NCBI RefSeq assembly: GCF_000143415.4
Contig: NW_003314300.1
Location: 1,534,230-1,598,229 of the forward strand
Direction: 5' to 3'
DNA length: 64,000 nt
Source of the DNA: Selaginella moellendorffii
Taxonomy: Eukaryota > Streptophyta > Lycopodiopsida > Selaginellales > Selaginellaceae
Shown: positions 1-12,216 of the stretch, one piece after another
How positions within the stretch are numbered: position 1 is the stretch's first letter
Layout: every line of letters starts with the position of its first letter
Made by a program: the position numbers and the translations under genes
Notes under the pieces: generated by a model
Databases searched by the model: none
What the model saw: only the letters and a program-made list of their open reading frames with translations
Told to the model about the DNA's origin: nothing

Positions 1-3000
1 GGAGTTGTGGTGATGCTAACGGAGGAAAGCATGCCTTCGGCAAGATGGCAACTCATTTCTCGTACAATAGACCTTTGGTCAAGATATGCTTCCAGGAAAT
101 GTCTTACGAGCTGCCTTAGTTACGCCTTGATCACTTGGAGGCCTGAACCTCCAGCATTCGCTCAACGTCCCATTACTCGTGAGCTTCTTCATAATCTTCT
201 ATTTTGTGAGAACCAGGTGATGTTTATCTTCTAGTTTGATGGTTTCTAACGTTTAGACATTTCTTTTTGCAGAGGGTCCAAACTGCTCTTCTACCAGCTG
301 CTTGGAAGGCTCTACGGAAACTTCTGCATCTGGAAATAGAATTCAAGAAGTTCAAGAAACCTTCTTTTACAGGCTTTGAGTCGTCAACCTTGAACATCCA
401 GCTGTTGCCGGACTCAACGTTAGAAACATGCATTGGTCTTTTCCAACTTATTGCTTCCTTTCCTTGGGGACAAAAGAAGGAGCTGGATACAATGCAGTGC
501 ATTTTCTCGGTTTGCTATGTCGAAAGGTACCGCTTTTTTTCTTTGTTTTGCTTATAAGAATCTGTTTTTTTTTTTTCCAGACTCGCCTTAAGTATGTTGG
601 CTGCAATTATCAAGAACAGATCAGAAATCTCAGGTGTCAAGATATTTGAGCTTTTTGCCGTCTGCAGACAGACAACAAAAGCATTCGCGATTACCCGCAG
701 CAAACAGATCGGTAGCGACGTTCCGGGATTCGATATGGACCTTTTCAGCTGGCTATATCGATCCATCAACATGGCCTCAGATTGCGCAATGAAGTTGAAA
801 GAAAGGAGTGCTTTTGTGGCTGAATCCATCGGTGGCTCGCTGGCTTCCGCTGTCAAGAGTACGCAGTCATACATCCAGCATATTTTGAACCAGATCTTCG
901 CGTTGGAATCGAGCTGCCTCCTTGTCAAGCGGTCCGAAGCACGGGCGGAATCAGTTGACAGGGACGACGACACTAAGTTCCTGTTCAAATGTATACAGCA
1001 AGCCGACAGTGCCTGGGACGCAGATGACAATGAGCTGCAAAGCTACAGCTTTCTTGGATCGATATCTTTCGCAAGGAGTCTTTTGTGGACAGCTGCTGAA
1101 ACTCTCGGGCTCCTGGACAGAAAATGTCAAGAAGACAAAAGCAGAGAGTTACGATGGCTGACAACGATTCCTTGGGTGTCGTCTCTCAGAAGTATTGAGC
1201 AAAAGGTTGTTACCATGCTACTGGGACGTATTGCAGAAGCCCGGGGTACAGAGTCACGGCAGAGCAGTATTCTAGACGTGTTTCTGGACTCGAAAAACAT
1301 CGATGTGAAGGCCCTGAAAGTTGAGACACTACTGGAGGACCAGGAGGACGATGAGAGCACCGATGAAAGCGACAGTGAAAAAGAAGAGCAAGAAGACGAA
1401 GGAAAGTCTGAAACTTCGAGCGACGACGAGGATCCAAAAGTAGAACCGGCTCAAGACATTGACATGGAGGAAGTGAACGTTCAAGCGGACGAGACATCTC
1501 AACTACATCCACTGGACGAATCGCAGAAAGCTGCTCTAAGCTGGCTGTTCGACAGCGGCTTGCAACGAGAACGATCGGAAATCGTTGGGGAGCTCTTGAT
1601 GGCCATGGCTGCCTTGGTGAAGCTGAGAAGTCTACACTTTTCGCCGTATGCTTTGAAAGCGTCTTCTATCGGTAAGACGGCGGCTCGTTCGACAGTCAGT
1701 GCAGTGCTGGAAGTTGTCTATTCACTTCTCACCGAGGCAACGTCCCTTATGTATCACGCTGCGCCCGCCAAGCGTACGTGTTTCTTCTGGATTTTCGGAG
1801 CAGTCAAGTGCATGGAGTCACTCGGGCTTGTTCTACCTTCGCTTCAACCTCCGTTAGCTCGAGCAGAGTACCTGAGACTTTTGACGCTGCATATTGATCT
1901 CCTGGGAGCTGTTATATGGCTGCAGTCGTCCGAAATAAGAGCCGACTTTGGCCGTTTCTACGGAGACTTGGGTGCTGCGATCAGGGATTCGTTTTGTGCG
2001 CTCATCAAGTTCGCACCAGTGCCGCAGCTTCTTCTTGCGTTTCAGACTATTCAAAAGGCACTTTGTGGAAGCTCTGACGTCTCCAAGTTCAGCTCCGCTT
2101 TGAGACTCGGTGACTGTGACGATGGAAGAGTTGGAGTTGTAACTGCGGCTTGTGTGGAGTGCCTCGCAGTCGCTCTGGACGCTGTTTCAGGTAAGTTGCT
2201 GTTTTATTTTTCCATCGTGACCTCTATGATCGTCTTTTTGTTTTACAGGTCCACGACGTTTAAAAGTCCTTGCAAAGTACTCTCCGAGATTCATCGCCGA
2301 GCTAGTGAATCTAATCACGCATCTTCAAGGACCAGCTGTGTTTTATAAGAAAAAACGACAGGAAGAGAGGCCAGCTACAGTCGCCTCCTCCTCCGTCCTT
2401 CTCCAGAGCCTGGACATCATAACAAGGATCGCTTCCCGCGAAGTCATTTTCTCTATGAAAGCCACTCACGTTGCTCTTGCTCTGCACAGTCCCGTGGGTA
2501 TTTTAAAGCCAGTATATCAGTTCAAGCTCCCAAGCTACACCAAGCACAGGAATCCCCGCTTCAAGATTGAGGATGGCAATGTGGACGCTGAGGTCGTCTT
2601 GCATTTTTATATTGCATCGTGCAAGCTGCTATATACAGTCTTAAAACATCGGAAAAGGTAACATACTTGATCATTTTGAGCATCCATCTAAAGCGCTCTC
2701 TTTTGTCCTCTCACAGAGAGAGCGGCCGCGCTATTGCACTTCTGGGAGAATCTCTTCGTGTGCTGTTACACTGTTTGGAAAGTTCATCAAAGCTTTGTAC
2801 AATGACTACGCAGTGTGCCCGTTGGCTTCGCCGAATATATGAAGAGGTAACTTTTCTTTGCCGTGTTTTACATGTTTTTTTTTGCCGTGAAACATTGTTT
2901 CCCGTCGATTCAGCTCGGAGAACAGAAAGAGACCTTGGGAAGGTACTGCATAAACGTCCTCTCCGATTATCTGTCCGTTTTGTCAGGAGCTGGACCTTTT

Positions 3001-3279
3001 GAAGCCGGCCTGGACAGGTAAAGTCCCTTTCTTTTCCCTTCGTATCGTAAACCAAAACTTCCTTTCAGGGAGGTGGACAAGGAGCTTCGACCGGGCGTGT
3101 ACGCACTCTTGAGCTCGTCTCAAGATCTACAGCAACTCCACGCCACACTTGGAGGTTACGCCTTGCATTCGTGTCATGAGATTCTCACTGTTGATCTAGC
3201 AGAAGGACCTCTGAGAAGCAATCTTGCGATGATTAGGAAAGACTACGAGAAAAACTTCAAGTACACCGGAAAAATCTAA
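1..3279 (+). CDS. URB2: URB2/NPA2-like ribosome biogenesis protein, 3' part
   Basis: The final 977 codons of a gene that begins before the window. Exons: 1-216, 273-526, 581-2190, 2249-2657, 2717-2846, 2914-3017, 3069-3279; introns are 51-67 bp and all phases match. The C-terminus (ELRPGVYALL, then QQLHATLGG and DYEKNFKYTGKI) is the conserved Urb2/Npa2 tail. An acidic stretch rich in D, E and S lies at about 1320-1480, and the rest looks helical. In yeast Urb2 is a nucleolar protein of early 60S precursors, needed for 27S pre-rRNA processing; that role is inferred here from the family. The stop is 23 bp from the stop of the convergent tetraspanin gene, so the 3' UTRs should overlap. The tail makes the family call fairly secure; the N-terminus cannot be judged. 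Confidence 0.85.
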
Positions 3280-3302
3280 CCTGGTACGTAAGAACGTTCC
3301 AG

Positions 3303-5739
3303 TCAATATGATGGATTCTGCCATCCTTGATATGCCTGGTTTGGATCTTGCATGCAAGCCTGGCTTGGATCGTAAGCCTGGTACTGGTATCCTTGGTTGG
3401 GGTCTTGCACGTAAGGGTCCTGATAAAAACCATAACTTTGCATCTGAGGACCTTGCATATACATCTGCTGCATCTGAGGATCTTGCATATACATCTGCTG
3501 CATCGGATCTTGCATGTACATCTGCTGCACCTGTGGATCTTGCATATACATTTGCATCTGAGGATCTTGATATCCTTGGTATAAGTTCCCTGCCATTTGT
3601 CCATATGGATCTGTCTGGTAGAACGTGTAGTCTCCAGGAATCTGGCCTTGAAGGTATGCCGCTTGCATGTAGTTTGGATCGTTGTAGAGAGCCCCGCTCT
3701 GCATGTATCCTGCTTGTGGACTTTGCATCCAGGGAGACATTGCAGCCAGTGGATTCTGAGCTACAAATCCCTGCGGGAAAGCTCCCACTGCTGAGTCTGC
3801 CTGCTGCCGAGGACTTGCCCAGGAATCGTCATCTTGAGCAGAGGCTTGTTCGTCCTCCGCTGTTGCTTTGCCTTTGCCTTTCTGCTTGCGAGACTTCTTT
3901 GATCCAGCGTCGGACGACGTCTCGAATGGTGGTGACTTCTTCCCTTTGCCTTTCTTGCTTCTCTTGCTGGTGGAACTCGCTTGAGAGCTTGTTGCTGACG
4001 AACTCTTTGGTATGGAATCCGCAGGTGTGTCTTCCTCCAGCCACGACGGGAACAGCGTGTCTTCGTCCTCTTCCACCAGAGCGGCGGCTCTCTTCTTGGC
4101 GGTTTCGTCGTGCTCCTCGCCTTCAAGGATGATATCAATCACCGCCGACGGCTCGACGTGCTCCTGTTCCTCCTCCTTGGGCTTGACGGCCTGCTTTACC
4201 TCCTGGGCAACGCTCTCCCACCTCTTGCTGACGCGCATCACGAACCACGTCCGGTACAGTATGGCAAGCAGCGCAGCAATCACCACGATGTTGACAACCG
4301 AGGCCTTGTACCACTTGCTCTTGACGTTCTGCAAGATGCCGGCCTTGCAAGAGTCGCAGTCGAGGCAGAGCTCGTTGGCGTTCCACACCGAGCAGTCCGC
4401 GTCCGCGTCCGGGGTGCTGGGAAGCCGCCAGTTGGTCCCGCCTTGGTAAGCAAAGCCACAGGGAAATGGTGGAGCGCAGCATCCAGACTGCGTACAGCAC
4501 AAAGTTTACGTGAGAAGAGCAGCAACGTTTACGTGAGAAGAGCAACGATCGATTCAACAACGAAAGAGAAGATGGAGAGGGGACCTGTGTGGAGGACAGC
4601 TTTGCGGAGTACACCTCCTCGGCCGAGCCAAGGTTCCAGTTGTGACAGAAGCTCCCTTTGGCGACGCACGACCGGATGTCCTGCCAGTGCGATCCATTCC
4701 CGACCAGCTTCCTCTGGAGCCACTTGGAGTAGTCCGTGAAGCGGTACCGCCGGAAGGCTATGCCTGGCAGCTTCTTCCCGCCACCTCGATAAGTCACGGC
4801 GAAGCCAAACAGGGTGAAGCACAGCAGCATGACAACCAGCACGGCCGTGAGGAAGAAGTGGATCTTGACGATGCCGAAACGGTTCCACCACACTCCAGCG
4901 AATCCAGCCAGGGAGATCCCGAGTAGCAGCAGGCTGAAGAGGAAGCCGATGGTCACGGCCGGAGTGAGGAGGAAGGCCAGACACTCTCTTTTAAACGCGG
5001 AAGCCAGGGAGATGGAGACTCCGAGAACTGGGATCGCCAAACCCGCGCTAAAGGCGTTGAGTCCCAGCAGCATGAGCGAGAACCAATCGTCCTGGACTTT
5101 GCCGATCGCCCAGCCTTTGTCCTCGAAAGTTTTGCGCCAGGCTACCAGCTTGTTCGTGATCCCGGACGCCGCCTCTCCGCCCAGGTTCGCCATCTCTTTC
5201 TCCAGCTCCTCTCCAGAGTGCTTCATCTTCTCCCCGGTTTCTTTCATCCTCTTGCCAGTCTCTCGCATCTTCTTCTTCGCGTCGGCCTGGAGCTCCTTCC
5301 CTTTGGCCTTCATCTTGGCTTTCATCTCCCTCCCGCCTTTCTCCATCTTGGCCTTGAGCTCGTGAGACTTGTCTCTCATCTTCTTCTTCATCCCCGCTCT
5401 TGTGTCTTTCATCTTCTTCTTCATCTCCTCCGACTTCTCTTTGACCTTGTCCTTCATCTTCTTGCGCAGCTCGTTCCCCTTGGCTTTCATCTTCTGCCGC
5501 ATCTCCACCCCCTTCTTCTTCATCTTCTCCTCCAGCTTGGCGCCCTGCGATTTCATCTTTGCTTGCATCTTCTTGCCGCCGGCCTTGAGCAGATTCCCCA
5601 GCCCCGACGCGAGTTTGCTCTTCTTCCCATCTTTCTTCGCTCCCGATTTCTTGTCCTTCTTCTTCGTCTCTTTCCCCTTCGCTTTGAGCGCCCCCGGCTT
5701 TCCCTTGCCGTGCTGCTTCTTCCCCTTCTTCGGAGCCAT
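3303..5739 (-). CDS. Tetraspanin with Lys-rich N-terminal and Q/M/Y-rich C-terminal extensions
   Basis: Two exons, 5739-4585 and 4487-3303, joined in phase 0 by a 97-bp intron; 779 aa. Residues 1 to about 205 are a Lys/Met/Glu-rich, probably helical region with 11-residue-like repeats (KMKAKGKEL and variants), resembling apolipoprotein or LEA helices. Four membrane segments follow at about 221-247, 253-284, 293-317 and 447-468. The large loop before the fourth carries the plant tetraspanin signature, here SGCCAPPFPCGF, and later CLDCDSCKAG; the splice junction falls just before SGCC. After the fourth helix comes a tail of about 310 residues, first acidic and Lys/Ser-rich, then repeats of MQDPQ and MYMQ type. 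Plant tetraspanins are usually about 270-330 aa, so both tails are exceptional. Location in plasma or endomembranes is inferred from the family. Confidence 0.85.
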
Positions 5740-5952
5740 GCCGATCGATCAATCCAATCCAGCTACAGCGCGCCGGAACCTCCAATTGCCATTTCTCCCT
5801 CGCGTCAAACCCGCCTTCTCCAAGAACCCTAAAAATTCGAATTCGAAAATTTGAATTTGAATTTACCGCGCACGCCAATACTAAATACAATTGGAATTCC
5901 ATCGCTCCTTTGGACGTCACACAAAATCTAGAAGAACAAAAGAATCACTCAC

Positions 5953-8900
5953 TCACTCTGCTCTCTCGATCATCAAAGAAGCTTGCAGCTCCTCTAGTTG
6001 TTCATCGTTCAAGCCTTCGAGACAATCCTTTGCGCTCGCAAAGATCTGTGCCTGGCCTCTCGACTGCTCATCGTCCTTTGCGCTCGCAACGATCTGTGCC
6101 TGGCCTCTCGACTGCTGCTCTACCGCCTCCTGCTCGAATCCATCGTCGTCGCCCAGCGAAGAAATCTTGAAGAGCCCCGGCCCGTTGAGACGCTGCTCCC
6201 TATCCGAGACGTTCTCCTTGGTCACCACCTCTCCATCCGCCGAGACCTTGAGCTGCTTCTTCTGCGACGATCTTCCAGAGCTGAGCTTCCTCATCGACTT
6301 GCTGCGAGCGCTCGATCTCTTACCGCTGCTACTCCTGCTCGTCTCCTTCGGCTTCCTCTCCGGGGGAGTTACCAGCAGGAGCCGCGACATCACGTAAGCC
6401 AGCAGCTCCTCCCTGTGCGCGAACGTAAAGTCGAGGTGCGCGTACTCGTACTCCTGGTACGAGGCCTGCCCCCCCGCGGCCTTGAGCGTCTCGTAGTGCT
6501 TCCTCACCATGCTCCTCGGGATGAGCCGGTCCTTCTTCCCGGCCACGAAGTCCACCGGAATGTCGATCACGTCGTAGAAGGCCGCCACGTCCAGCGGCTC
6601 CGGCGTCCCATACGCCTCCGTGTTGGCCTCGACGCTGCCAAAGTCGTACATGATGAACCTCTTGGCGCGCAGCATCTGTGTCATGTGCTCCGCCACCATG
6701 TACGCCACCCCGGGCATGTCGTCCATGTTGTAGTGCGTCTGTCCCAGCGCTCCGACCCAGTTGGAGCTGTCGCCACCCACGACGGAGCCGCAGAGGAGCT
6801 GGACGAGGCCGCCGAGAGCTGGATAGTTTTGAAAGTCGCGGGCGAGCTTGTTGAGAACCATCCGCAAGAACTTCGTTGGAATGTAGATACCGGGGACGAG
6901 AGGCCGCAGCACCGGACCCAGCAGAGGAATGAGGTACTGCAAGATGTAGAAAAGCCAGGGCGAGTCCTCGTGGAATCCAGCCGGCGAGAGAAGGATGAGC
7001 CTCGAGAGTCGATGCGGCCGGCCTTCGAGGCGAGCTGTGACGAGGTACATGAGCATGGCCGCACCGCCTAAGCTGTGAGAGATCCCGCACAGCGTGTAAG
7101 GCATCTCCTCCTCGGTAGTGGCCGAAGGGGATTCGGATAGTTCCTGCAGCTCGGACGTCTTGAGCTCGTGTAATCTGTTTATCATGGCAGGGACGTCCTG
7201 CGTGGCGTGCTCGTTCACTGAGTATCTCCAATATCTGAAGAACAAAGGTCCCAAGGCATAAGATTGTAGAAGGGAAGGGGAGATGAAAGAGCAGCCTGAC
7301 CTCTCGGAAGAAATATGTTTATTTACATGCTCTCTGGACACTAGCCCTCGAAAGTTGCCCAGAAATACATCGTACCCTGGAAAAAGCCAACACCGTTACA
7401 CGAAACGAGTGAAATGGAGATTGTCACTTACCATGGTCGTACGCAGCGAACGCCTGCGAGCCTACAACACCATTTGAGACCCATCTGGAAATTTTTAACA
7501 GCTTTGATACGAACGAAAAGAAAAAATGCTATAGATACTCACCCGAGTGACGAGTCAAACATTCCATGCTGCAAATACACCACTTTTTGCGAATCCCGTC
7601 TGCAAACTCATGTCAACAAAAACAATTACATCTCAAGCATCGACAGGTTACCTGGGAATTCTTTCTAATAAAAGTACATATCCGTCCTCAGTGGTTACTC
7701 GGAGACATTCATATGGGTAACTGCAATGCAATATTTAGTCCAAGAAAGATTGCAAAAAAACAGAAAGAAAATGTCGATACTCACCCAAGGTCAGTAATGA
7801 TATCCTTACAAGTCCTAGCATCGGTGTTTAATCTCTGTTTGGGCCTCGCTTCTCGAAACGTTGGAGCTGGATCAGCATCGCCCAGAACACTCTTCTGCTC
7901 GAGAGAAGGCGCTTCTTCTTGCTGGCAAAAAATCTTCCGAGCTAAGGCTTTCATAGTCTGAATGGGTGAGATAAAGTAGAATAGAATGTTGTGCATCACG
8001 TCAAAAAATCTCTCGATGGAAAGCTCCATCAAAAGCTGTAAGTCCTGAGCAAAGGAACACAAAAAAGAGGCTTAGCTCTTCGAGACCTTTCGACAAAGGA
8101 CTAAATCACTTACCTCGATCACACCTCTTCTTCGACTATCCGAGCTTTGGTGCAGCATCACAAAGTCTCTCATGCTGTTGAAGCGTTTGCTGGCCAGGCT
8201 ATACAAGCTCGTAAAGCTCCCGGAGCTTCCACTCCGGCTGTGAGATATAAATCTCCTCTTGCTGCTCTCTCTTGGCTGCTGCCTCCATACCAGTATAGGC
8301 CAAGCTATCAAACGCAAGAAACGCCGAAAGAGAGAGGACCTCCCCTGCCTTCTCGACATGCTGCTCGACCTCGAAAAATGCGAAGTTTGTGAAGATGGCG
8401 ACGGTGGCATACTATCGTCGTCCAACCCAGATTCATACTCGGACTCAGTCTCACTGTCGGTATCAGCCGCGTACTCGTGAATAAATTCGTTGAAGGAAGA
8501 AACTCCACTATAAAAGGAAACAAAAGAAAACGATCATTCAAGAAACGTGAAGACAATTAGAATTAATTCTTACTGACAATGAAGAAGAAAAACTTGCAAC
8601 CATCACGACTGGAAGGAAACTAAAACGAATCAAACTTAAAAAACTGCAAGGACGATCCTGTCTAAATCAGCTAAAAAGGACAGAATTCTCACTGACCAGA
8701 GAGAGAACGAACAGCACATAAAAAAGGCAACCAAATTGAAAGGACTTGCCACGCATCAGCAACACAGAAGCACACATCTCCCTTTGGACGAATCTCGATC
8801 ACGGAATGAAATAATACTTGGAATATTCAAGAACTTAAGGTGGAACCCTGTCTACTCTACCGACAATGAGGAAATAAAAACTTGCGACCATTAGAACAGG

Positions 8901-9369
8901 AAGTAAACTTAAGCGAATCAAAAACTCGCAAGGAACTTAGAAACGATCGTGTCTAAAAAGGACTGGTCACAGAGAGATCTAACACCACAAAGAAAAAGGA
9001 AACCAAAAGCATTCGAAAGAACAAACCGACTTTGGACGACTCTCTATCACGAAATCACGAAAACTTGGAAAGATCTAAGAACTTACTTCTCCATCCATCG
9101 CGGCATACGAGCAGCACGAAAGGTCGGTTGGAGCTCCCATCCTTGTATGCCCTCGAGCATTGCCGTCTTCCCAGGAATGAGCGTGAGAAGCATTCCCGAG
9201 AATCCATTGATGAGCTTGATCGTGATGTTGAAGGCCTCCTGCGTGAAGGTCTTGATCGACCTGGAGGAGCGCGGGAAAGGAAAGAATCAAAATCTAGACG
9301 AGAGCCCCAAAACCCCCTAGCTTACTCTTTGGCGACGCCCAATGCGCCCTCAACCACGCTCTCGATCAT
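5953..9369 (-). CDS. Alpha/beta-hydrolase lipase family protein (At1g73920/At1g18460 type)
   Basis: Nine exons: 9369-9326, 9260-9087, 8507-8114, 8044-7785, 7720-7652, 7599-7543, 7484-7432, 7376-7301, 7234-5953; 802 aa, all phases consistent. The start at 9369 gives MIESVVEGALGVAKE followed by SIKTFTQEAF, matching the conserved N-terminus of plant homologues; longer in-frame ATGs upstream were not used. Order: N-terminal region, acidic and Ser/Arg-rich linker, AB-hydrolase lid (GYPYECLRVTTEDGYVLLL), LQHGMFDSS, the nucleophile region CGISHSLGG, then AGKKDRLIP and EYAHLDF, which probably supply the Asp and His. The nucleophile elbow reads S-H-S-L-G rather than G-X-S-X-G. The tail is basic and Ser-rich and holds a short tandem duplication (QSRGQAQI..ASAKD twice). 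The family is related to acid/gastric lipases; its substrate is unknown. Intron 2 is 574 bp, unusually long for this region. Confidence 0.88.
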
Positions 9370-9721
9370 CGCCGCGGCGCACACGCATGGATGGATCGAC
9401 CGCTCGCCCCGCCCGGAGAGAAGAAGAAATTTAGGGTTAACACGATCACCAGCGTCCCTTAGCTCGCCACAAAGCGCAAAGCGCAAATCCAGCAATTCAC
9501 AGCAAAATGCTTCGCGAGATCCCTCAACACGCTTCCCCAATCAACAAAAAACCCCCACTCTAGTCTTTCCGATCTTCCCCCAATCCAACAGTCGCAAGCG
9601 CGCCAGCAATGCGCCCTTCTGCGCCCGACATGTGGCACGGTCCCAATCGTCCACACGTGGACCGTCGAGATCTAGGAAGATTTAGGGCTTTGGGCGATTG
9701 GAGATTTAGGGTTTATAGGCG
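9370..9721. promoter_or_regulatory. Bidirectional promoter with telo-box motifs
   Basis: The 352 bp between the divergent start codons of the lipase and bL33. TTTAGGGTTAA lies at 9430-9440 and ATTTAGGGTTT at 9704-9714, 8 bp before the bL33 ATG. These are telo-boxes (AAACCCTAA on the other strand), common upstream of plant ribosomal and translation genes. No clear TATA box is visible. Confidence 0.5.
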
Positions 9722-9898
9722 ATGGCGAAGGGGAAGAAGACTGGGCGCATTCTCATCCGCCTCGTCTCCTCGGCGGCCACGGGATTCTTCTATGTCACCT
9801 CCAAGAATCCGCGCAAGACGCCCCACAAGCTGGAGCTCGTCAAGTACGATCCACGGGTAAACAAGCACGTCGTCTTCAACGAAGCAAAGATGCGATGA
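9722..9898 (+). CDS. Mitochondrial-type 50S ribosomal protein L33 (bL33m)
   Basis: A single 58-codon exon. The protein begins [20 protein letters not shown] and continues [20 protein letters not shown], then [16 protein letters not shown], which is bL33 over its full length. It lacks the zinc-binding CxxC pairs of some bL33 forms and resembles the E. coli and plant mitochondrial type more than the chloroplast-encoded type. There are in-frame stops just before the ATG (TAG GGT TTA TAG GCG ATG), which fixes the start and shows there is no cleavable presequence, as in other short mitochondrial L33 proteins. It is a component of the large ribosomal subunit. It shares a promoter region with the lipase gene. 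Confidence 0.9.
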   Translation: MAKGKKTGRILIRLVSSAATGFFYVTSKNPRKTPHKLELVKYDPRVNKHVVFNEAKMR

Positions 9899-10113
9899 AG
9901 AAGACGAAGAACGCGCAAAATGTAGGCTAGTTTTTTCCACAAATTCTCTTCTGGGTTTATTCACAAGATCGATGCTGGCATGGAGCTCGAGTGTCAGCCA
10001 CTGCCCAAGAACAAAATACCACTGTCAAGAACAAAAAGGATGGAAAATTTACGTACCATTGTCGCAGTGATCCAAAGTTTCTTCGGTGAGATCCTCCAAA
10101 ACTCTTGCGCTTT

Positions 10114-12216
10114 CTAGCACAGGCCTCCCTGGAAATCAAACTCGCCGCACAGCCACTTTGCCTGCTTCGCGGTCTCGACGTAGCTCTGGAACTTCTCGTG
10201 CGCGTTGGGGACGTCGAGCGCGAGCTCATTGAGCAAGTTGTAGACCCTGGTGAATCCGGCACACATCTGGCTGGTGGTGATGAGCCCCTCCCTCGAGCAC
10301 TGCTCCAGCAGCTCCAGCGGCCGCTCGTTTTGCTTCTCCATCGCCATGTCTAGCACCCGCTTGACGATCTCGTGGTGGAAAAACGGCATGTTGAGCTCGC
10401 GGATGCACCGGCACGCCTCCGTCAAGTCCCCGCCAGCTTCGAACTCCTCCACGATCTTAAAAACTTTGTCTTTCGCGTCTTCGATCGCCCAGCCTGTGCC
10501 GCCACCCCAGCACCGGAGGATCCTCTCGCCGGCGTGTTGGGCCGAGAGGATGCTCTTGGCGTTGCCGACGATCTCTCTTCCCAGCGAGTTCTCTGGAAGT
10601 TGTCCCTTGATCTGTTCCAGGTAGAACGGCGTGAGGACGTTGTCAAACACGGCCCTGGCGAGGAAGAAAGTGAGCTGAGTTCCTGCGTCTGGAGTGTCCA
10701 GTGCTGTGTCTTCGGCAGACTCGAGAAGCAGAACGAACCCCTTGGCAACTTGGTCAGTGTCGGACTCTGTGTGGATCGTTGACAGCAAGCTCGAAGCCAT
10801 CTCTTTCTCCCGGCTTCTCCTGTCCATCGCTAGCAGAATGAGCCTCTTGATGAAGAGAGGATACAAGTCCTGGACGCTCGCCAGGTCTTGCAAGCTCCTC
10901 AAAACTTCCTGGGAGTCGTCGGACGAGAAGTACTCGTGGATGATGGCCGTGGACTTTTTCTTGAACTCTGCGCTTGAAAAGTCGGGCTCTGGAGCTGCCG
11001 AAGCTAACGAAGTCTGGAGCGAAGGACTCAGCCATCCTTCATTCACTGCCGCTGACACCACCGGCTTCAACTTCTCGCGAGCCTCGGCGCTCGACTCCTC
11101 GAGACATCTCATGAAGCCTTTCGACATCTGGCTGGAGCTGATGAGGCCTTCTTCCGAGCAGTGCTTGAGTAACGCCAACAAGGAACTTTGCGTGCTCTTG
11201 TTGCCCTCCAGGGACAAGGTAGCGGCCCTCTTCACGAGCTCGTGGTGATAGTAGCCCATGTCAAGCTCTCGGATGCACTGGCAGGCCTTTGTTACATCCC
11301 CGGATTCTCTATACTCCTCGAGCATCTCGTCTATCTTCTTCACCAGAAGCGCCACCGTTGAGCGAGTACTTCCTCCCCATTTCTTCTCCACCATGTCGGC
11401 ATGAGCAGATGGTCCCAAGTGCGTTGCCATAGCCTTGTTCACAACTTCCATCCCCTTGGATCCTTCTGCCAAGAGCTTCTGTGCGTCCGTGAGAAATGCG
11501 GGTGGAAGTATGTCGTCCACCACTGCGCGAGCCACGAACACCGCCAAGATCTTGACTGCGTTGGGATTATCCAGCGCCAAGTCGTCCACTGAGAGAAGCA
11601 ACTTCCGGAAGCCTTTAGCCATCTGGTCCGCTGGAACAACGTCGGCATACAATGCCGAGAGCAGCACCGCGGCCTTTTCCTTCTCGCGATCACGCTTGTC
11701 CATGGCTATGGAGACGAGCTTCTTCACAAAGTAGTGCTGAAAGTCCGGGCACCCGAGATCACGTAGCTCTTGAGCTGCCTCGTCTATGTTCGACGACATG
11801 AAGTACTCCTCGATGGCTAACAGGACTCTTCCCTTGAATTCTTCCACGGATTCGGCAACCGGAGCTTCCACCAGCCAGTAAGGTTCCTGGAACAGATAAA
11901 AAATCTATCGTAACTTGCGTTTTCTATGAAAAAAAAAAATGAACTTACTTCCTCGCTATCGTAATTTGGATCGTCGGGATGGATTCTAAGCTCGACTATC
12001 TGATCCAGTTGGCTGCCCCAGGTGCCTTTCCCGCTCCCGCCAGCTAGAGAGAACAAAAAAGTTTAATCGAGAGAACACGAATCAATGGGTCCGAAATTCA
12101 TGCAAACCTTTCTTTGCCTTGCATGGCTTCTTACGATTGCTCGAATTCTTCTCCCGGCCCCTCTCCATGCAAGCGGAGCTCATGACTTTGCGCTGATCAT
12201 CCGTCAAGACGGCCAT
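10114..12216 (-). CDS. MA3-domain translation regulatory factor (MRF/ECIP1, PDCD4-like)
   Basis: Three exons, 12216-12108, 12043-11949 and 11886-10114; 658 aa. The N-terminus MAVLTDDQRK is followed by a basic stretch, then the hallmark KGTWG and DPNYDSEEEPYWLV. Four MA3 repeats follow at roughly 75-190, 235-350, 375-490 and 530-645, with the recurrent MDKRDREKEKA/MDRRSREKEMA, LARAV-DD and RCWGGGTGWAIEDAKDK signatures. Plant MRF proteins bind eIF4A through MA3 domains and tune translation, for example downstream of TOR-S6K; that role is inferred from the family. The start is supported by similarity to Arabidopsis MRF N-termini (LTDGQRE). Confidence 0.92.

Noticed and set aside
4135-5920. Long overlapping ORFs in other frames of the tetraspanin region
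   Set aside because: They mirror the Lys/Glu-rich repeat codons; only the minus frame splicing to the GCC-motif exon makes a recognisable protein.
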